From: Paucibacter sp. TC2R-5
GTDB lineage: Bacteria > Pseudomonadota > Gammaproteobacteria > Burkholderiales > Burkholderiaceae_C
Assembly (NCBI RefSeq): GCF_025717605.1
Contig: NZ_JAJIRQ010000008.1
Span: forward strand, 124,001 to 188,000
Length of the DNA: 64,000 nucleotides
Direction of reading: 5' to 3'
Positions 28,077 to 37,476 of the stretch are shown here, in pieces. Below the pieces are notes generated by a model. The model searched no databases. It worked only from the letters and a program-made list of their open reading frames with translations, and was not told the DNA's origin. Each line of letters starts with the position of its first letter. Position 1 is the first letter of the stretch. Both the position numbers and the translations under genes were made by a program.

Positions 28077-29900
28077 ATGCCCAAAAACCCAGACCTCGCC
28101 CCACCAAAAACCGGCAATCCACGCTCGCTCAGTGGTTTGCTGCCATTCCTGCAACCTTACCGTGGCCCCATTTTGGGCGCCTTGCTCTTCTTGGTGCTGG
28201 CCGCCATGGCCACCCTGGCCTTCCCGCTGGCGCTGCGCGGCCTGGTCGATCAAGGCATGGGTGGCAGCTCCACCAACGGCGCCCTCCAAAGCGGCGAGCG
28301 CTTGATGGCGATGCGCGAGCATTTCCTGGCCTTGTTCGCGGTTGGCGCCGCGCTGGGTGTGTTTTCGGCGGCGCGTTTTTACGCCGTCACCTGGCTGGGT
28401 GAGCGCGTCACTGCTGACCTGCGCAATGCGGTCTATGGCCATGTGCTCAAGCAAAGTCCGGAATTCTTTGAGACCACCCAAACCGGCGAGGTCTTGAGCC
28501 GCATCACCACCGATACCACGGTGGTGCAAACCGTCGTCGGCTCCAGCTTCTCGATGGGCTTGCGCAGCCTGGTCATGGGCGTGGGGGCGATGGCCATGCT
28601 GATCGCCACCAATCCGCTGGTGATGACGCAGGTGCTGGGCATCTTGATCTTTGTGCTGCTGCCGGCCATCTACTTTGGCCGGCGGGTGCGCAAACTCAGC
28701 CGCTCGGCGCAAGACCGCGTCGCCGACACCAGCGCAATCGCCGCCGAGGTCTTGAACGCGGTGCCGGTGGTGCAAAGCTATACGCAAGAAACCGCTGAGG
28801 CCAGTCGTTTTGCGCTCGCCAGCGAAAACGCCTTCGAGACCGCCCGCAAGCGCGCCTTGGTGCGTTCGGGGCTGGTGGCCTTCATCATCACCGCCACCTT
28901 CGCCGCGCTGCTATGGGGCTTGTATCAGGGCACGCAGGCGGTCTTGGCGGGCAAGATTTCGGCAGGCCATCTGGGCCAGACCATTGTTTATGTGATTTTG
29001 CTGGTCAGCAGCGTGGCCGTGCTGGCCGAGGTCTACGGCGATGTGCTGCGCGCGGCCGGCGCCACCGAGCGATTGATGGAGTTGCTGGCCAGCCGCTCGC
29101 CGGTGGGTGAGCCTGCCCGGCCACAGGCGCTGCCGCTCATGCCGGGCGGCAGCGCGCTGCGCTTGGAGCAGGTGAGCTTCAACTACCCTTCCCGTCCGAA
29201 CCAAGCCGCCTTGCAGGACTTTGCGCTCAACATCCAGCCCGGCGAAACCATCGCGCTGGTGGGCCCCAGCGGTGCTGGCAAGAGCACCGTGTTTCAGCTG
29301 CTCTTGCGCTTTTACGATGCCCAAAGCGGCCGCATCTTGCTGAACGACGTGCCCACCGATCAGCTCAGCCTAGCGACGCTGCGGGCCGGCATTGGCCTGG
29401 TGCCCCAAGACAGCGTGATCTTCTCGACCAGCGCCATGGAAAACATCCGTTACGGGCGCCCCGGTGCCAGCGACGCCGAAGTCATCAAGGCGGCCGAGGC
29501 TGCGTTTGCCGATGACTTTATCCGCCGCCTGCCCGAGGGCTATGCGACGTTTCTGGGCGAGCGCGGCGTGAGGTTGTCGGGCGGCCAGCGCCAACGTATC
29601 AGCATTGCACGCGCGATGCTGAAAAACCCGCCGCTGCTGCTGCTGGACGAAGCCACCAGCGCGCTGGATGCCGAAAGCGAGAGGATGGTTCAAGCCGCAC
29701 TTGAAGCGGCGATGCAGCACCGCACGACGCTGGTGATTGCGCACCGCCTGGCCACCGTGCAGCGCGCCGATCGCATCGTTGTGATGGAGCATGGCCGCAT
29801 TGTGGATATCGGCAGCCATGCCGAGCTGAGCGCGCGCGGTGGGCTCTACGCCAGGCTGGCCGCGCTGCAATTTGATTTGCAGCCGGCTGCCGAGGCTTAA
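28077..29900 (+). CDS. ABC exporter, fused membrane and ATPase domains
   Basis: A 607-residue half-transporter of the MsbA/LmrA-like class. The membrane domain (about residues 15-340) contains six predicted helices; the nucleotide-binding domain follows with Walker A GPSGAGKST, Q-loop PQDSVIF, signature LSGGQRQRISIARAM and Walker B LLLLDEATSALD. It would work as a homodimer exporting lipids or drugs. It is not next to lpxK or other lipid A genes, so MsbA itself is not claimed. The ATG is at 28077; the gene is convergent with the exported protein gene ending at 29956. Confidence 0.92.
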   Translation: MPKNPDLAPPKTGNPRSLSGLLPFLQPYRGPILGALLFLVLAAMATLAFPLALRGLVDQGMGGSSTNGALQSGERLMAMREHFLALFAVGAALGVFSAARFYAVTWLGERVTADLRNAVYGHVLKQSPEFFETTQTGEVLSRITTDTTVVQTVVGSSFSMGLRSLVMGVGAMAMLIATNPLVMTQVLGILIFVLLPAIYFGRRVRKLSRSAQDRVADTSAIAAEVLNAVPVVQSYTQETAEASRFALASENAFETARKRALVRSGLVAFIITATFAALLWGLYQGTQAVLAGKISAGHLGQTIVYVILLVSSVAVLAEVYGDVLRAAGATERLMELLASRSPVGEPARPQALPLMPGGSALRLEQVSFNYPSRPNQAALQDFALNIQPGETIALVGPSGAGKSTVFQLLLRFYDAQSGRILLNDVPTDQLSLATLRAGIGLVPQDSVIFSTSAMENIRYGRPGASDAEVIKAAEAAFADDFIRRLPEGYATFLGERGVRLSGGQRQRISIARAMLKNPPLLLLDEATSALDAESERMVQAALEAAMQHRTTLVIAHRLATVQRADRIVVMEHGRIVDIGSHAELSARGGLYARLAALQFDLQPAAEA

Positions 29901-29955
29901 GCCGAGTCCTAAAGCCAGCGCTGTCTGTCGATGATTGACAGCCGCCGGCGCCTGC

Positions 29956-30603
29956 TCATTTTTTGATCTTCTTGGCGGCTGAGGCTGGGCTAGCCGGCGC
30001 TGAAGCGGCATGCTCCACGCTGACGGCCGATGCCTCAACCATGGCGACCCGCACCTCATCACCGACCTTCAACTTCTTGATGTCGACGCTTTCGGGCACA
30101 GGCACGGTGAAGGTGCGGTGCACGCCGCGCAAGGTGGCGGTATTGGCCTTGGCATCAAGTGCCTTGATGATGACCAGCATTTCCACGGTGCTGGACTCCG
30201 TACGACCGGGCAGGCCGCCCACATCCGTTGTCGCCGAGGCGCTGGACTCCACCCGCTCGCGAATGCCACTTGAGCCGGCCTTGCTTCTAGGCTCCAGGCT
30301 GACCGCGATTGCGCTGGCATAACGAATCACCAGCTCGTCACCGACCTGCACCTTGTCCAGATTGTTGACGCTGGCCGGTACATCCATCTTGGTCAGCTTG
30401 CCCTTGGGATCACGCACCACGGCGGTCCGCTTGGCCAGGTCCAGCTCCACCACGCGCGCCCTGAATTCCAGCTCGCTGCCCTTCATCCGGGCCAGTTCGG
30501 TCTTGCCGGATACGGTTGATGTGACCAGGCCTTGCGCTTGAGCCGCATGGCCCAGGGCCAAGGCCATTGCGAATGAGAGCGAACCGAGAGTGAATAGCTT
30601 CAT
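29956..30603 (-). CDS. Exported protein of unknown function, two similar halves
   Basis: A 215-residue protein with a clear signal peptide (MKLFTLGSLSFAMALALG.., cleavage after AQA). I do not recognise a named family. Two halves resemble each other: each has a strand resembling ARVVELDLAKRTAV or IIKALDAKANTATL, followed by VQVGDELVIRYASAIAVS or LKVGDEVRVAMVEASAVS. This suggests a tandem beta-barrel-like (OB-type) duplication. The tail is Ala/Ser/Pro-rich and ends in Lys residues. It is probably periplasmic. The next gene upstream (30656) is on the same strand, also exported, and may be co-expressed. Confidence 0.72.
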   Translation of the reverse strand: MKLFTLGSLSFAMALALGHAAQAQGLVTSTVSGKTELARMKGSELEFRARVVELDLAKRTAVVRDPKGKLTKMDVPASVNNLDKVQVGDELVIRYASAIAVSLEPRSKAGSSGIRERVESSASATTDVGGLPGRTESSTVEMLVIIKALDAKANTATLRGVHRTFTVPVPESVDIKKLKVGDEVRVAMVEASAVSVEHAASAPASPASAAKKIKK

Positions 30604-30655
30604 GAAAAATCCGTTCAGGAGGGGCGGTAGATCTTGCTCACTATTGGAGCACCGT

Positions 30656-31522
30656 TTAGTTTGATTCCATCAAGTCCAGCGCAGCAAGGGGGCGCAGCAG
30701 CAAATTTGCGCCCGAGTTAAAGGGCTGACCTTGTCGGTCCAATTGACGCAAACTGAGCTCGGCCGTCTGAGCTGTTTGGGCTTGAATCAGAAAATAGTTG
30801 CTCTGCTGCTCATTCAGCAATTTCAGATGAAAGTAGCTTTGGTTTGAGCCGGCTTGGCTGACACTCCATCGGCCCTGCTGCAGCAGCGGCAGCCCCGGCT
30901 TGCCCAGATAGCTTTGACGCATTCGGTAGACCCCGTCAGGCAGCAGGGTCAGTGTATGGGCGATGCCGGCACAGTCGGCGCAGGGCAAGACGCCGGCAAA
31001 ACTTTGCGGCAAGCTCAGACCGGCCTTGTCAGAGGCCTGGCGGGCGGGTTCCTGCCCCACCGAACTTCGCGCCACTGCCTGCAGCTGCAGCTCCAAAGGC
31101 TGGGCCGGCGCATCATTCAGCACCGGGTAATGCTGGGTGCTGGTAAACCGCAATTGGCCGTCCACATGGATGGTGGCGCGCAGCGCGTAGCGATGCCTTG
31201 GATCGACCTGCGTCTTGGGCACCGTCAGCTTAAAGTCCAGCGCTGCTTGGCTACGCCCCAGCGGCCTGCTCAGCTCGGCCATCAGCTTGGCCGGCGCGTC
31301 GGCCAGCGACACATCTTCGATACGCACGGTGAAGACCGCCTGCGGCGGCAGCGCGATCCGCTCCCGATAGCTGGCTCGGCCCTGCACTTCAAACATCGCG
31401 CCCTCCCCGGCGGACGCGGCGCCGGAAGGTGCAGCGGCAATGGCCAAGCCCGGCCCGCAAGCGAGTGCGGCCAGCACGGCCGCGGCGCGCGTAAAAAATG
31501 CAAGTGCTGATCTATATTTCAT
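30656..31522 (-). CDS. Exported YbaY-NlpE-like two-domain protein
   Basis: A 288-residue exported protein. After the hydrophobic leader (about residues 8-32) comes a YbaY/YscW-type domain (about 45-150: YRERIALPPQAVFTVRIEDV, then RYALRATIHVDGQLRFTS), and then an NlpE-like domain (from about 170: FAGVLPCADCAGIAHTLTL) containing the conserved Cys-x-x-Cys. Such proteins are envelope-stress or copper-related lipoproteins; a CGPG near the leader end could be a lipobox, but it is not canonical. It is divergent from the RND efflux operon, sharing its control region, which hints at a common envelope-stress response. Confidence 0.8.
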   Translation of the reverse strand: MKYRSALAFFTRAAAVLAALACGPGLAIAAAPSGAASAGEGAMFEVQGRASYRERIALPPQAVFTVRIEDVSLADAPAKLMAELSRPLGRSQAALDFKLTVPKTQVDPRHRYALRATIHVDGQLRFTSTQHYPVLNDAPAQPLELQLQAVARSSVGQEPARQASDKAGLSLPQSFAGVLPCADCAGIAHTLTLLPDGVYRMRQSYLGKPGLPLLQQGRWSVSQAGSNQSYFHLKLLNEQQSNYFLIQAQTAQTAELSLRQLDRQGQPFNSGANLLLRPLAALDLMESN

Positions 31523-31560
31523 GCGTCACCCGTCGGGCCGGCACAGCCCGGTATATATCC

Positions 31561-31604
31561 TAACGGCTGAAGCGCTCAGCTCGGTAGCGAGCTGCCGTTA
31601 TAGT
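31561..31604 (+). promoter_or_regulatory. Operator-like palindrome and -10 of RND operon
   Basis: CAGCTC-N6-GAGCTG (31577-31594) is a perfect inverted repeat nested inside TAACGG...CCGTTA arms (31561-31566 and 31595-31600), and it runs into TATAGT (31599-31604), a near-consensus -10. The dyad therefore occupies the promoter spacer, the usual place for a TetR- or MarR-type repressor of an efflux pump. No such regulator is encoded nearby. Confidence 0.5.
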
Positions 31605-31692
31605 GCCAAAGCATACGTGGCCTTGCCTAGCCTTTTCGAGAAAAAGGGCTGGCCCGGCTTCTTGAACTGGCAACAAAGAAAGACGCAACACC

Positions 31693-32901
31693 ATGCGCAA
31701 GAACCTCGGCTTGACCAAGAGCGTCGCCCTCTCCCTGCTGCTGGCCTTGCCGCTGGCGATGTTGATGAGCGCTTGCGAGAAGAAGGCGCCTCCCGCAGCG
31801 TCCAAACCGCCCCCGGCCGAGGTCAGGGTTGTGACTTCCCGCTCAGAGACCGTGCCGGTGGTGAACGAATATGTGGGCCGAGTGGCTGCGTTTCGCTCGG
31901 TCGAGGTGCGCGCCCGGGTCGAGGGGATTCTGGAGCAGCGCCATTTCGTCGAAGGCAGCGAGGTCAAGAAGGGGCAGCTGCTGTACACGATTGACCCCAC
32001 CCCTTACCGCATCGCTTTGAATGATGCGCTAGCCGATCAGGCCCGCTCCAGCGCCAATCTGGCGAGTGCGCGCTCAAAGGAAAAACGCCTGGCGCCGCTG
32101 GTCAAAGAGAACGCGATCAGCCAGCAAGACTATGAAGACGCGGTCACGGCGGTCAAGCAGACCGAGGCGCAGCTGGCGGTTTCCGCCGCTAACGTCGAGC
32201 GCGCGCAGACCAACCTGGGCTACACCAAGGTCTTGGCGACCGAGTCGGGCAAGATAGGCGCCGCCTTGGTGCCCGAGGGCCGCCTGGTCGGGCGCGGTGA
32301 ATCGACCCACCTGACCACGGTCGACCGGCTCGATCAGGTGTATGTCAATTTCAACGTCGCCGACCGTGACGCTTTGATCCTGCGCCGAGAGCTGAGTACG
32401 GGCCGCGTCAAAGAAGGTGCAGGCAGCGCCCAGGCGCGCATCTTCTTGCCCGACGGCAGCGAGTTCGAGCGCACCGGCAAGCTGGACTTTTCCGAGTCGC
32501 AGGTCAACCCCAGCACCGGCACCATCACCTTGCGCGTGGTGATGCCCAACCCCAAACAAAAGCTCCTGCCCGGCATGTATGTACGGGTGGTCTACACCTC
32601 GGGCGAGCGGCCAAACACCATTTTGATCCCGCAAAAAGCCGTCACCAAGACACCAACCGGCCATGTGGCCTGGGTGGTCGGGCCTGAGAACAAGGTCGAG
32701 CGCCGCGATCTGGTGGTGGGCGAATGGTTAAAGAGCGACTGGATCATCGAGAAGGGCCTGGGTGCGGGCGAAACCGTCGTGGTCGAAGGCCTGCAGCGCC
32801 TGCAGCAAGGCGCGGTGGTCAAGCCGACACCTTGGGTGCCCGGTGCTGCGCCCAGTGCGCCGGCCTCAGTCATCTCGGCCGCCTCCGCCGCCTCGCGATA
32901 A
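31693..32901 (+). CDS. RND efflux periplasmic adaptor
   Basis: A 402-residue membrane-fusion protein of the AcrA/MexA family. A lipoprotein leader ends at MSAC (Cys about residue 28). The lipoyl and alpha-hairpin regions follow (about 60-170; RVEGILEQRHFVEGSEVKKG), then the beta-barrel (RIFLPDGSEFERTGKLDF) and the membrane-proximal domain with LLPGMYVRVV. It links the inner-membrane pump to the outer-membrane channel. First gene of a complete three-gene operon; 15 bases separate it from the pump gene. Confidence 0.95.
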   Translation: MRKNLGLTKSVALSLLLALPLAMLMSACEKKAPPAASKPPPAEVRVVTSRSETVPVVNEYVGRVAAFRSVEVRARVEGILEQRHFVEGSEVKKGQLLYTIDPTPYRIALNDALADQARSSANLASARSKEKRLAPLVKENAISQQDYEDAVTAVKQTEAQLAVSAANVERAQTNLGYTKVLATESGKIGAALVPEGRLVGRGESTHLTTVDRLDQVYVNFNVADRDALILRRELSTGRVKEGAGSAQARIFLPDGSEFERTGKLDFSESQVNPSTGTITLRVVMPNPKQKLLPGMYVRVVYTSGERPNTILIPQKAVTKTPTGHVAWVVGPENKVERRDLVVGEWLKSDWIIEKGLGAGETVVVEGLQRLQQGAVVKPTPWVPGAAPSAPASVISAASAASR

Positions 32902-32916
32902 ACCGGAGGCCTGATC

Positions 32917-35900
32917 ATGGGATTTTTTGTCAAGCGCCCGGTCATGGCGACCGTCATCGCCTTGCTGTTCATGCTGATCGGCATTCTGGCCAGCACCCAG
33001 CTCGCTGTGGAGCAATACCCTAACGTCGCACCTCCCCAGGTGCAAATCACCGCCGTCTACCCCGGCGCCAGCCCCGAGACGCTGGAGACGACGGTCGCCG
33101 CGCCGCTGGAGCGCGAGATGAACGGCATCAGCGGCCTGCTCTATATGCAGAGCACCAGCTCGGCCAGCGGCTCGATGCAGCTGCAGATCTTCTTCCAGCC
33201 CGGCACCGATCTGGACCTGGCGGCGGTGGAAGTGAACAACCGCGCCAAGCGGGTCGAGTCGCTGCTGCCGCAAGAAGTCTTGCGCAATGGCCTGCGGGTG
33301 GACAAGACCAATCCGCAGATCCTGCAAGTGATCGTGATGCAGTCGGATGACCCGCGCTTTGATCGCACCTATATCGCCAATCTGGCCAATAGCCAGGTCA
33401 TCAATGAGCTCAAGCGCCTGCCCGGCGCCGGCGATGTGACGCTGTTTGCCGCGCCCTATGCGATGCGCTTGTGGCTGGACCCGGACCGGCTCTCCAAATA
33501 CCGCCTGACCGCCGCCGATGTCGGTAATGCGGTGCGCGAGCAAAACCAGAACTTCGCCGTCGGCGAGATTGGCCAGTCGCCCGCCGACAGCGGCCAAACC
33601 CTGACCTTCCCGGTGCAAACAGCCGGCGGTCTGACCGATGTCGAGCAGTTCAAGAACATCGTCATTCGAGCCCAGGCCGACGGCTCGGTGGTGCGCGTGC
33701 GTGACATTGCCCGGGTCGAACTCGGAGCCGACGACTATCTGTTTGAGTCGCGCCTGAACGGCAAGCCGGCCGTCGCCATCGGCGTGTATCTAAGCCCGGG
33801 CGGCAATGCGCTGGAACTGTCCAAGGCCTTAAGGGTCAAGATGGACCAACTGACGGCCTCCTTCCCACGCGAAATCAAATGGTCGGTCAGCTACGACACC
33901 ACCAAATTTGTCACCGCCTCGGTGGAGCTGGTGGTGCATACCTTTATCGAGGCCTTCATCCTGGTGCTGGTGGTGGTCTATCTGTTCTTGGGCAGCATGC
34001 GCGCCACCATCATCCCGCTGCTGGCGATTCCGGTCTCCATCGTTGGCACCATGGCCGGCCTGCTCTTGGCCGGCTTCTCGATCAATATGCTGACGCTGTT
34101 CGGCCTGGTGCTGGCGATCGGCATCGTCGTTGACGACGCCATCGTCGTCGTCGAAGCGGTCGAGAAGATCATGCATGACGAACATCTGGACGCGACCAGC
34201 GCGGCCATCAAGGCCATGCAAGGCATTGGCGGCGCCATCGTCGGCGTGACGGCGGTGATCTGTGCGGTGTTTGTGCCGATCGCTTTTCTGGGCGGCGTCA
34301 CCGGCACGCTCTACAAGCAGTTCGCCATCACCATCACCTTCGCCACCCTGCTGTCGGCCATCACCGCGCTGACGCTAACGCCGGCCTTGTGCGCACTGAT
34401 CCTCAAGCCCGGCATGACCAAGCTCAAGCCGATTCAGGTCTTCGACCGCTTTTTCGAGCGCGTCACCGGCGGTTATGTCAAGGGTGTCAAGCTGCTGCTG
34501 GCCCGCAAGCTGCTGGCCTGGGGCCTCTATGGCGGCATGATCGCCGGCGTGGTGTTCTTGTTCGGCGCGATTCCCGGTGGCTTTGTGCCCGAAGAAGACA
34601 AGGGTTCGATCTTTGTTGCGGTGGACCTGCCGGCCGGCGCCTCGCCCGAGCGCACCCGCGAGGCCCTGATCAAGGCCGAGAAGATTCTGGCCAGCGAAGA
34701 CTCGGTTCAGGACGCCACCGCGATCCTGGGCTTCTCGATCTTCTACCGCTATGCCAACCAGGCTTTCATCTTCGCCACACTCAAGCCCTGGGCCGAGCGC
34801 AACACGCCGGAGACGCAGGTGGCCGGCTTGCTCAAGCGTCTGAACCGCAAGTTCTCGACCATTACCGAGGCGCGCGTGTTCGCCTTGAATGAGCCGCCGA
34901 TCTCGGGCATGGGCAATGTGGCCGGTTTTGACTTGCGCCTGATCTCGCTCGACGGCGACCGCGCCAAGCTCAATGCGGCCACGCAGGCCTTGGTCGCCGC
35001 CGCCGCCAAAGACGAGCGCCTGGTCGGCACCCGCAGCGTGGCCGCACCCGATGTGCAGACGCTGTTCCTCGATGTGGACCGCAACAAGGCCAAGTCGCTG
35101 GGCGTGTCGGTGCCTGACCTGTACGCGACGGTGGGCACCTTGATGGGCTCCAACTTCATCAACCAGTTCACCGCCTTTGGTACCAATCTGAAGGTCAAGA
35201 TGCAGGCCGAGCAGGCCTTCCGTTCGGACCCGGCCGCGCTGGAGCGCTTCCAACTGCGCAACGCCTCTGGCGAGTTGGTGCCCTTGGCGGCGCTGATGCG
35301 CACCGAGTGGCGCTCGGCGCCTATCGCTTTGACGCGTTACAACGGCTACCCCTCGATTCAAATCAACGGCGGGCCCGCACCCGGCCGCAGCTCGGGCGAG
35401 GCGCTGGACGCGATGGAAGAGCTGGCCGCCCAGCATCTGCCCGAGGGCGTGGCTTTCGAGTGGTCGGGGCAATCCTTGCAGGAGCGCGTCGGCGGCTCGC
35501 AGTCGGCCGGCATTTTTGCGCTCTCGCTGGTCTTTGTGTTCCTGTTCCTGGCCGCACTTTATGAGAGCTGGTCGCTGCCCGTTGCGGTGTTCCTGATCGT
35601 GCCTATCGCTATTCTGGGCGCGCTGCTGGCCCTGCTGCTGCGCGGCTCGCCCAATGATGTGTTCTTCCAGGTCAGTTTGATCACGCTGGTCGGTCTGGCG
35701 GGCAAGAACGGCATTCTGATCGTCGAATTTGCCAAGCAGCAATATGAAGCCGGCATGTCGGTGATGGACGCAGCCGTGGAAGCCGGCCGCCAGCGCCTGC
35801 GCCCGATTGTGATGACCTCGCTGGCCTTTATCCTGGGCGTGCTGCCCCTGGTCAAGGCATCGGGCGCGGGTGCTGCCACGCAGCATTCGGTCGGTACCGG

Positions 35901-36045
35901 CATCTTGGGCGGCATGCTGGCCGCCACGCTGGTGGGAGTATTTTTCACACCGCTGTTCTATGTGGCGATGATGAGTCTTTTCAAGCCCAAGCCTGAAACA
36001 AAGCCCAAGCCTGGGCCCGAGCAAGCTGCGGAGGTGCAGCCATGA
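32917..36045 (+). CDS. RND multidrug efflux pump, HAE1 family
   Basis: A 1042-residue inner-membrane proton-drug antiporter of the AcrB/MexB class. The N-terminus MGFFVKRPVMATVIAL, the proton-relay Asp pair at residues 406-407 (GIVVDDAIVVVEA) and the later Lys motif GLAGKNGILIVEFAK are all present, with 12 membrane helices in the usual arrangement and two large periplasmic loops. It should export hydrophobic or amphiphilic drugs as a trimer. The stop overlaps the ATG of the outer-membrane factor gene in ATGA. Confidence 0.96.
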   Translation: MGFFVKRPVMATVIALLFMLIGILASTQLAVEQYPNVAPPQVQITAVYPGASPETLETTVAAPLEREMNGISGLLYMQSTSSASGSMQLQIFFQPGTDLDLAAVEVNNRAKRVESLLPQEVLRNGLRVDKTNPQILQVIVMQSDDPRFDRTYIANLANSQVINELKRLPGAGDVTLFAAPYAMRLWLDPDRLSKYRLTAADVGNAVREQNQNFAVGEIGQSPADSGQTLTFPVQTAGGLTDVEQFKNIVIRAQADGSVVRVRDIARVELGADDYLFESRLNGKPAVAIGVYLSPGGNALELSKALRVKMDQLTASFPREIKWSVSYDTTKFVTASVELVVHTFIEAFILVLVVVYLFLGSMRATIIPLLAIPVSIVGTMAGLLLAGFSINMLTLFGLVLAIGIVVDDAIVVVEAVEKIMHDEHLDATSAAIKAMQGIGGAIVGVTAVICAVFVPIAFLGGVTGTLYKQFAITITFATLLSAITALTLTPALCALILKPGMTKLKPIQVFDRFFERVTGGYVKGVKLLLARKLLAWGLYGGMIAGVVFLFGAIPGGFVPEEDKGSIFVAVDLPAGASPERTREALIKAEKILASEDSVQDATAILGFSIFYRYANQAFIFATLKPWAERNTPETQVAGLLKRLNRKFSTITEARVFALNEPPISGMGNVAGFDLRLISLDGDRAKLNAATQALVAAAAKDERLVGTRSVAAPDVQTLFLDVDRNKAKSLGVSVPDLYATVGTLMGSNFINQFTAFGTNLKVKMQAEQAFRSDPAALERFQLRNASGELVPLAALMRTEWRSAPIALTRYNGYPSIQINGGPAPGRSSGEALDAMEELAAQHLPEGVAFEWSGQSLQERVGGSQSAGIFALSLVFVFLFLAALYESWSLPVAVFLIVPIAILGALLALLLRGSPNDVFFQVSLITLVGLAGKNGILIVEFAKQQYEAGMSVMDAAVEAGRQRLRPIVMTSLAFILGVLPLVKASGAGAATQHSVGTGILGGMLAATLVGVFFTPLFYVAMMSLFKPKPETKPKPGPEQAAEVQP

Positions 36046-37451
36046 GATCCCATCGTTTGAACGGGCTCGCCCTGGCCGCCGCCCTGCTCTGCAGCGCCTG
36101 CGCCGCGCCCACCGCTGAGCTCGCCGGCTACGCGCCCCAGCCGGTGCAAATGCCCGGCCAATGGAACACCCCGACCAACGCCGCCAGCAGCCTGGCCGAG
36201 CGGCCGTTCGGCAGTCTGTTTAAGGATGCCGAGTTGGAAGCCTTGATCAAAGAGGCGCTGAGCAATAACCGCGATATCCGCATCGCCGCCCAGCGCGTCG
36301 AGCTGGCGCGCGCGCAGTACGGCCTGCAACGGTCGGCCGGTCTGCCCAGCCTGGGCGCAGACGCCAGCGCCACCCGCAGCCAAGCGCCCAGCGGCCTGAG
36401 TGCGACCGAGAACCTGACATCCAGCAGCTACCGCCTGGGCCTGGGGATGCCGGCTTGGGAAATCGATTTGTGGGGCCGTATTGCCTCGCTGTCAGACGCG
36501 GCCTTGAACAATGTGCGCGCCAGTGAGGCGCTGCGGCATTTCGTCGAGGTCGGGCTGGTGTCGCAGGTGGCGGCCGGCTGGCTGAACTTGCTGGAATACG
36601 ACCAGTCGCTGCTGATCGCCGAGCGCACCCGGGTCTCGCGCGTCGAGTCGCTGCGCATCGTCACACTGCGCTTCAATGCCGGCGTGGTCTCCAAGGTCGA
36701 TGTGACCCAAGCAGAAACCTCGCTGGCGCAGGCGCAGGCTGCCTATGCCCAGTTGCAGCAAAAGCGCGGTTTGCAAGAGAACGCCTTGTCGCAGCTCGCC
36801 GGGCGCAACCCCGGCCCCTTGCGAGTCAGCAAGCCGCTGGAGCGGCATGAATTGCCGCAGGCGCTGCCGGCCGGCATTCCGTCCGATTTGCTGACACGCC
36901 GCCCCGATGTGCGCGCCGCCGAACTGAGCCTGGCGGCCACGCAGGCCAATGTGGAGGCTGCGCGCAAGGCCTTCCTGCCCAGCATCTCGCTGACCGGCTT
37001 TTTGGGTTTCATCAGCCCGCAGCTGAGTCAGCTGATTGATGGCGACCGGCAGGCTTACACCATCTCGCCTGCCGTCACCCTGCCGCTATTCACCGGCGGG
37101 CGGCTGAGCAGCAATTTGCAGGCAGCCGAGGCTCAGCAGCGGATTGCGACCGAGGACTACGCACGCACCACCCAAGGCGCTTTGCGCGAAGTTGAAGACG
37201 CTTTGGTGCGCTTTCAACGCCTGCGCGAGCAGCAGGCCGCTATGCAGACCATCGTGAAAGCCAGCCAGGAACGGCTGCGCCTGGTGGACCTGCGCTACGT
37301 CAACGGCATATCGAGTTTCTTCGAGGTGCTGGAGTCACAGCGGCAATTGTTTGACGCCGAGCTGCAGCTGACTCAGCTGACCAGCGGCGCCTATGCGGCG
37401 GTGATCGAGCTGTACCGGGCCTTGGGCGGCGGCTGGACGCCACAGGGCTAA
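36042..37451 (+). CDS. Outer-membrane efflux lipoprotein, NodT/OprM family
   Basis: A 469-residue outer-membrane factor. The leader ends in a lipobox-like CSAC, so the mature protein is probably acylated. Two OEP repeats (about residues 60-250 and 270-460) are visible, with the typical motifs LNLLEYDQSLLIAERT, LTRRPDVRAAE, SLTGFLGF and YVNGISSFFEVLESQRQLF. It completes the tripartite pump with the preceding adaptor and RND gene and is translationally coupled to the latter by a four-base overlap. Confidence 0.95.
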   Translation: MRSHRLNGLALAAALLCSACAAPTAELAGYAPQPVQMPGQWNTPTNAASSLAERPFGSLFKDAELEALIKEALSNNRDIRIAAQRVELARAQYGLQRSAGLPSLGADASATRSQAPSGLSATENLTSSSYRLGLGMPAWEIDLWGRIASLSDAALNNVRASEALRHFVEVGLVSQVAAGWLNLLEYDQSLLIAERTRVSRVESLRIVTLRFNAGVVSKVDVTQAETSLAQAQAAYAQLQQKRGLQENALSQLAGRNPGPLRVSKPLERHELPQALPAGIPSDLLTRRPDVRAAELSLAATQANVEAARKAFLPSISLTGFLGFISPQLSQLIDGDRQAYTISPAVTLPLFTGGRLSSNLQAAEAQQRIATEDYARTTQGALREVEDALVRFQRLREQQAAMQTIVKASQERLRLVDLRYVNGISSFFEVLESQRQLFDAELQLTQLTSGAYAAVIELYRALGGGWTPQG

Positions 37452-37476
37452 GCCGCGCCCAGAAACCAGCGCCGGT

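Noticed and set aside
29920-29942. Terminator after the ABC exporter gene
   Set aside because: GCTGTC and GACAGC form a six-base stem, but the loop is long and no T tract follows, so support is too weak for a feature.
34375-36024. Long minus-strand open frame opposite the RND pump
   Set aside because: Its His/Gln/Arg-rich product matches nothing and mirrors the strongly supported pump gene.
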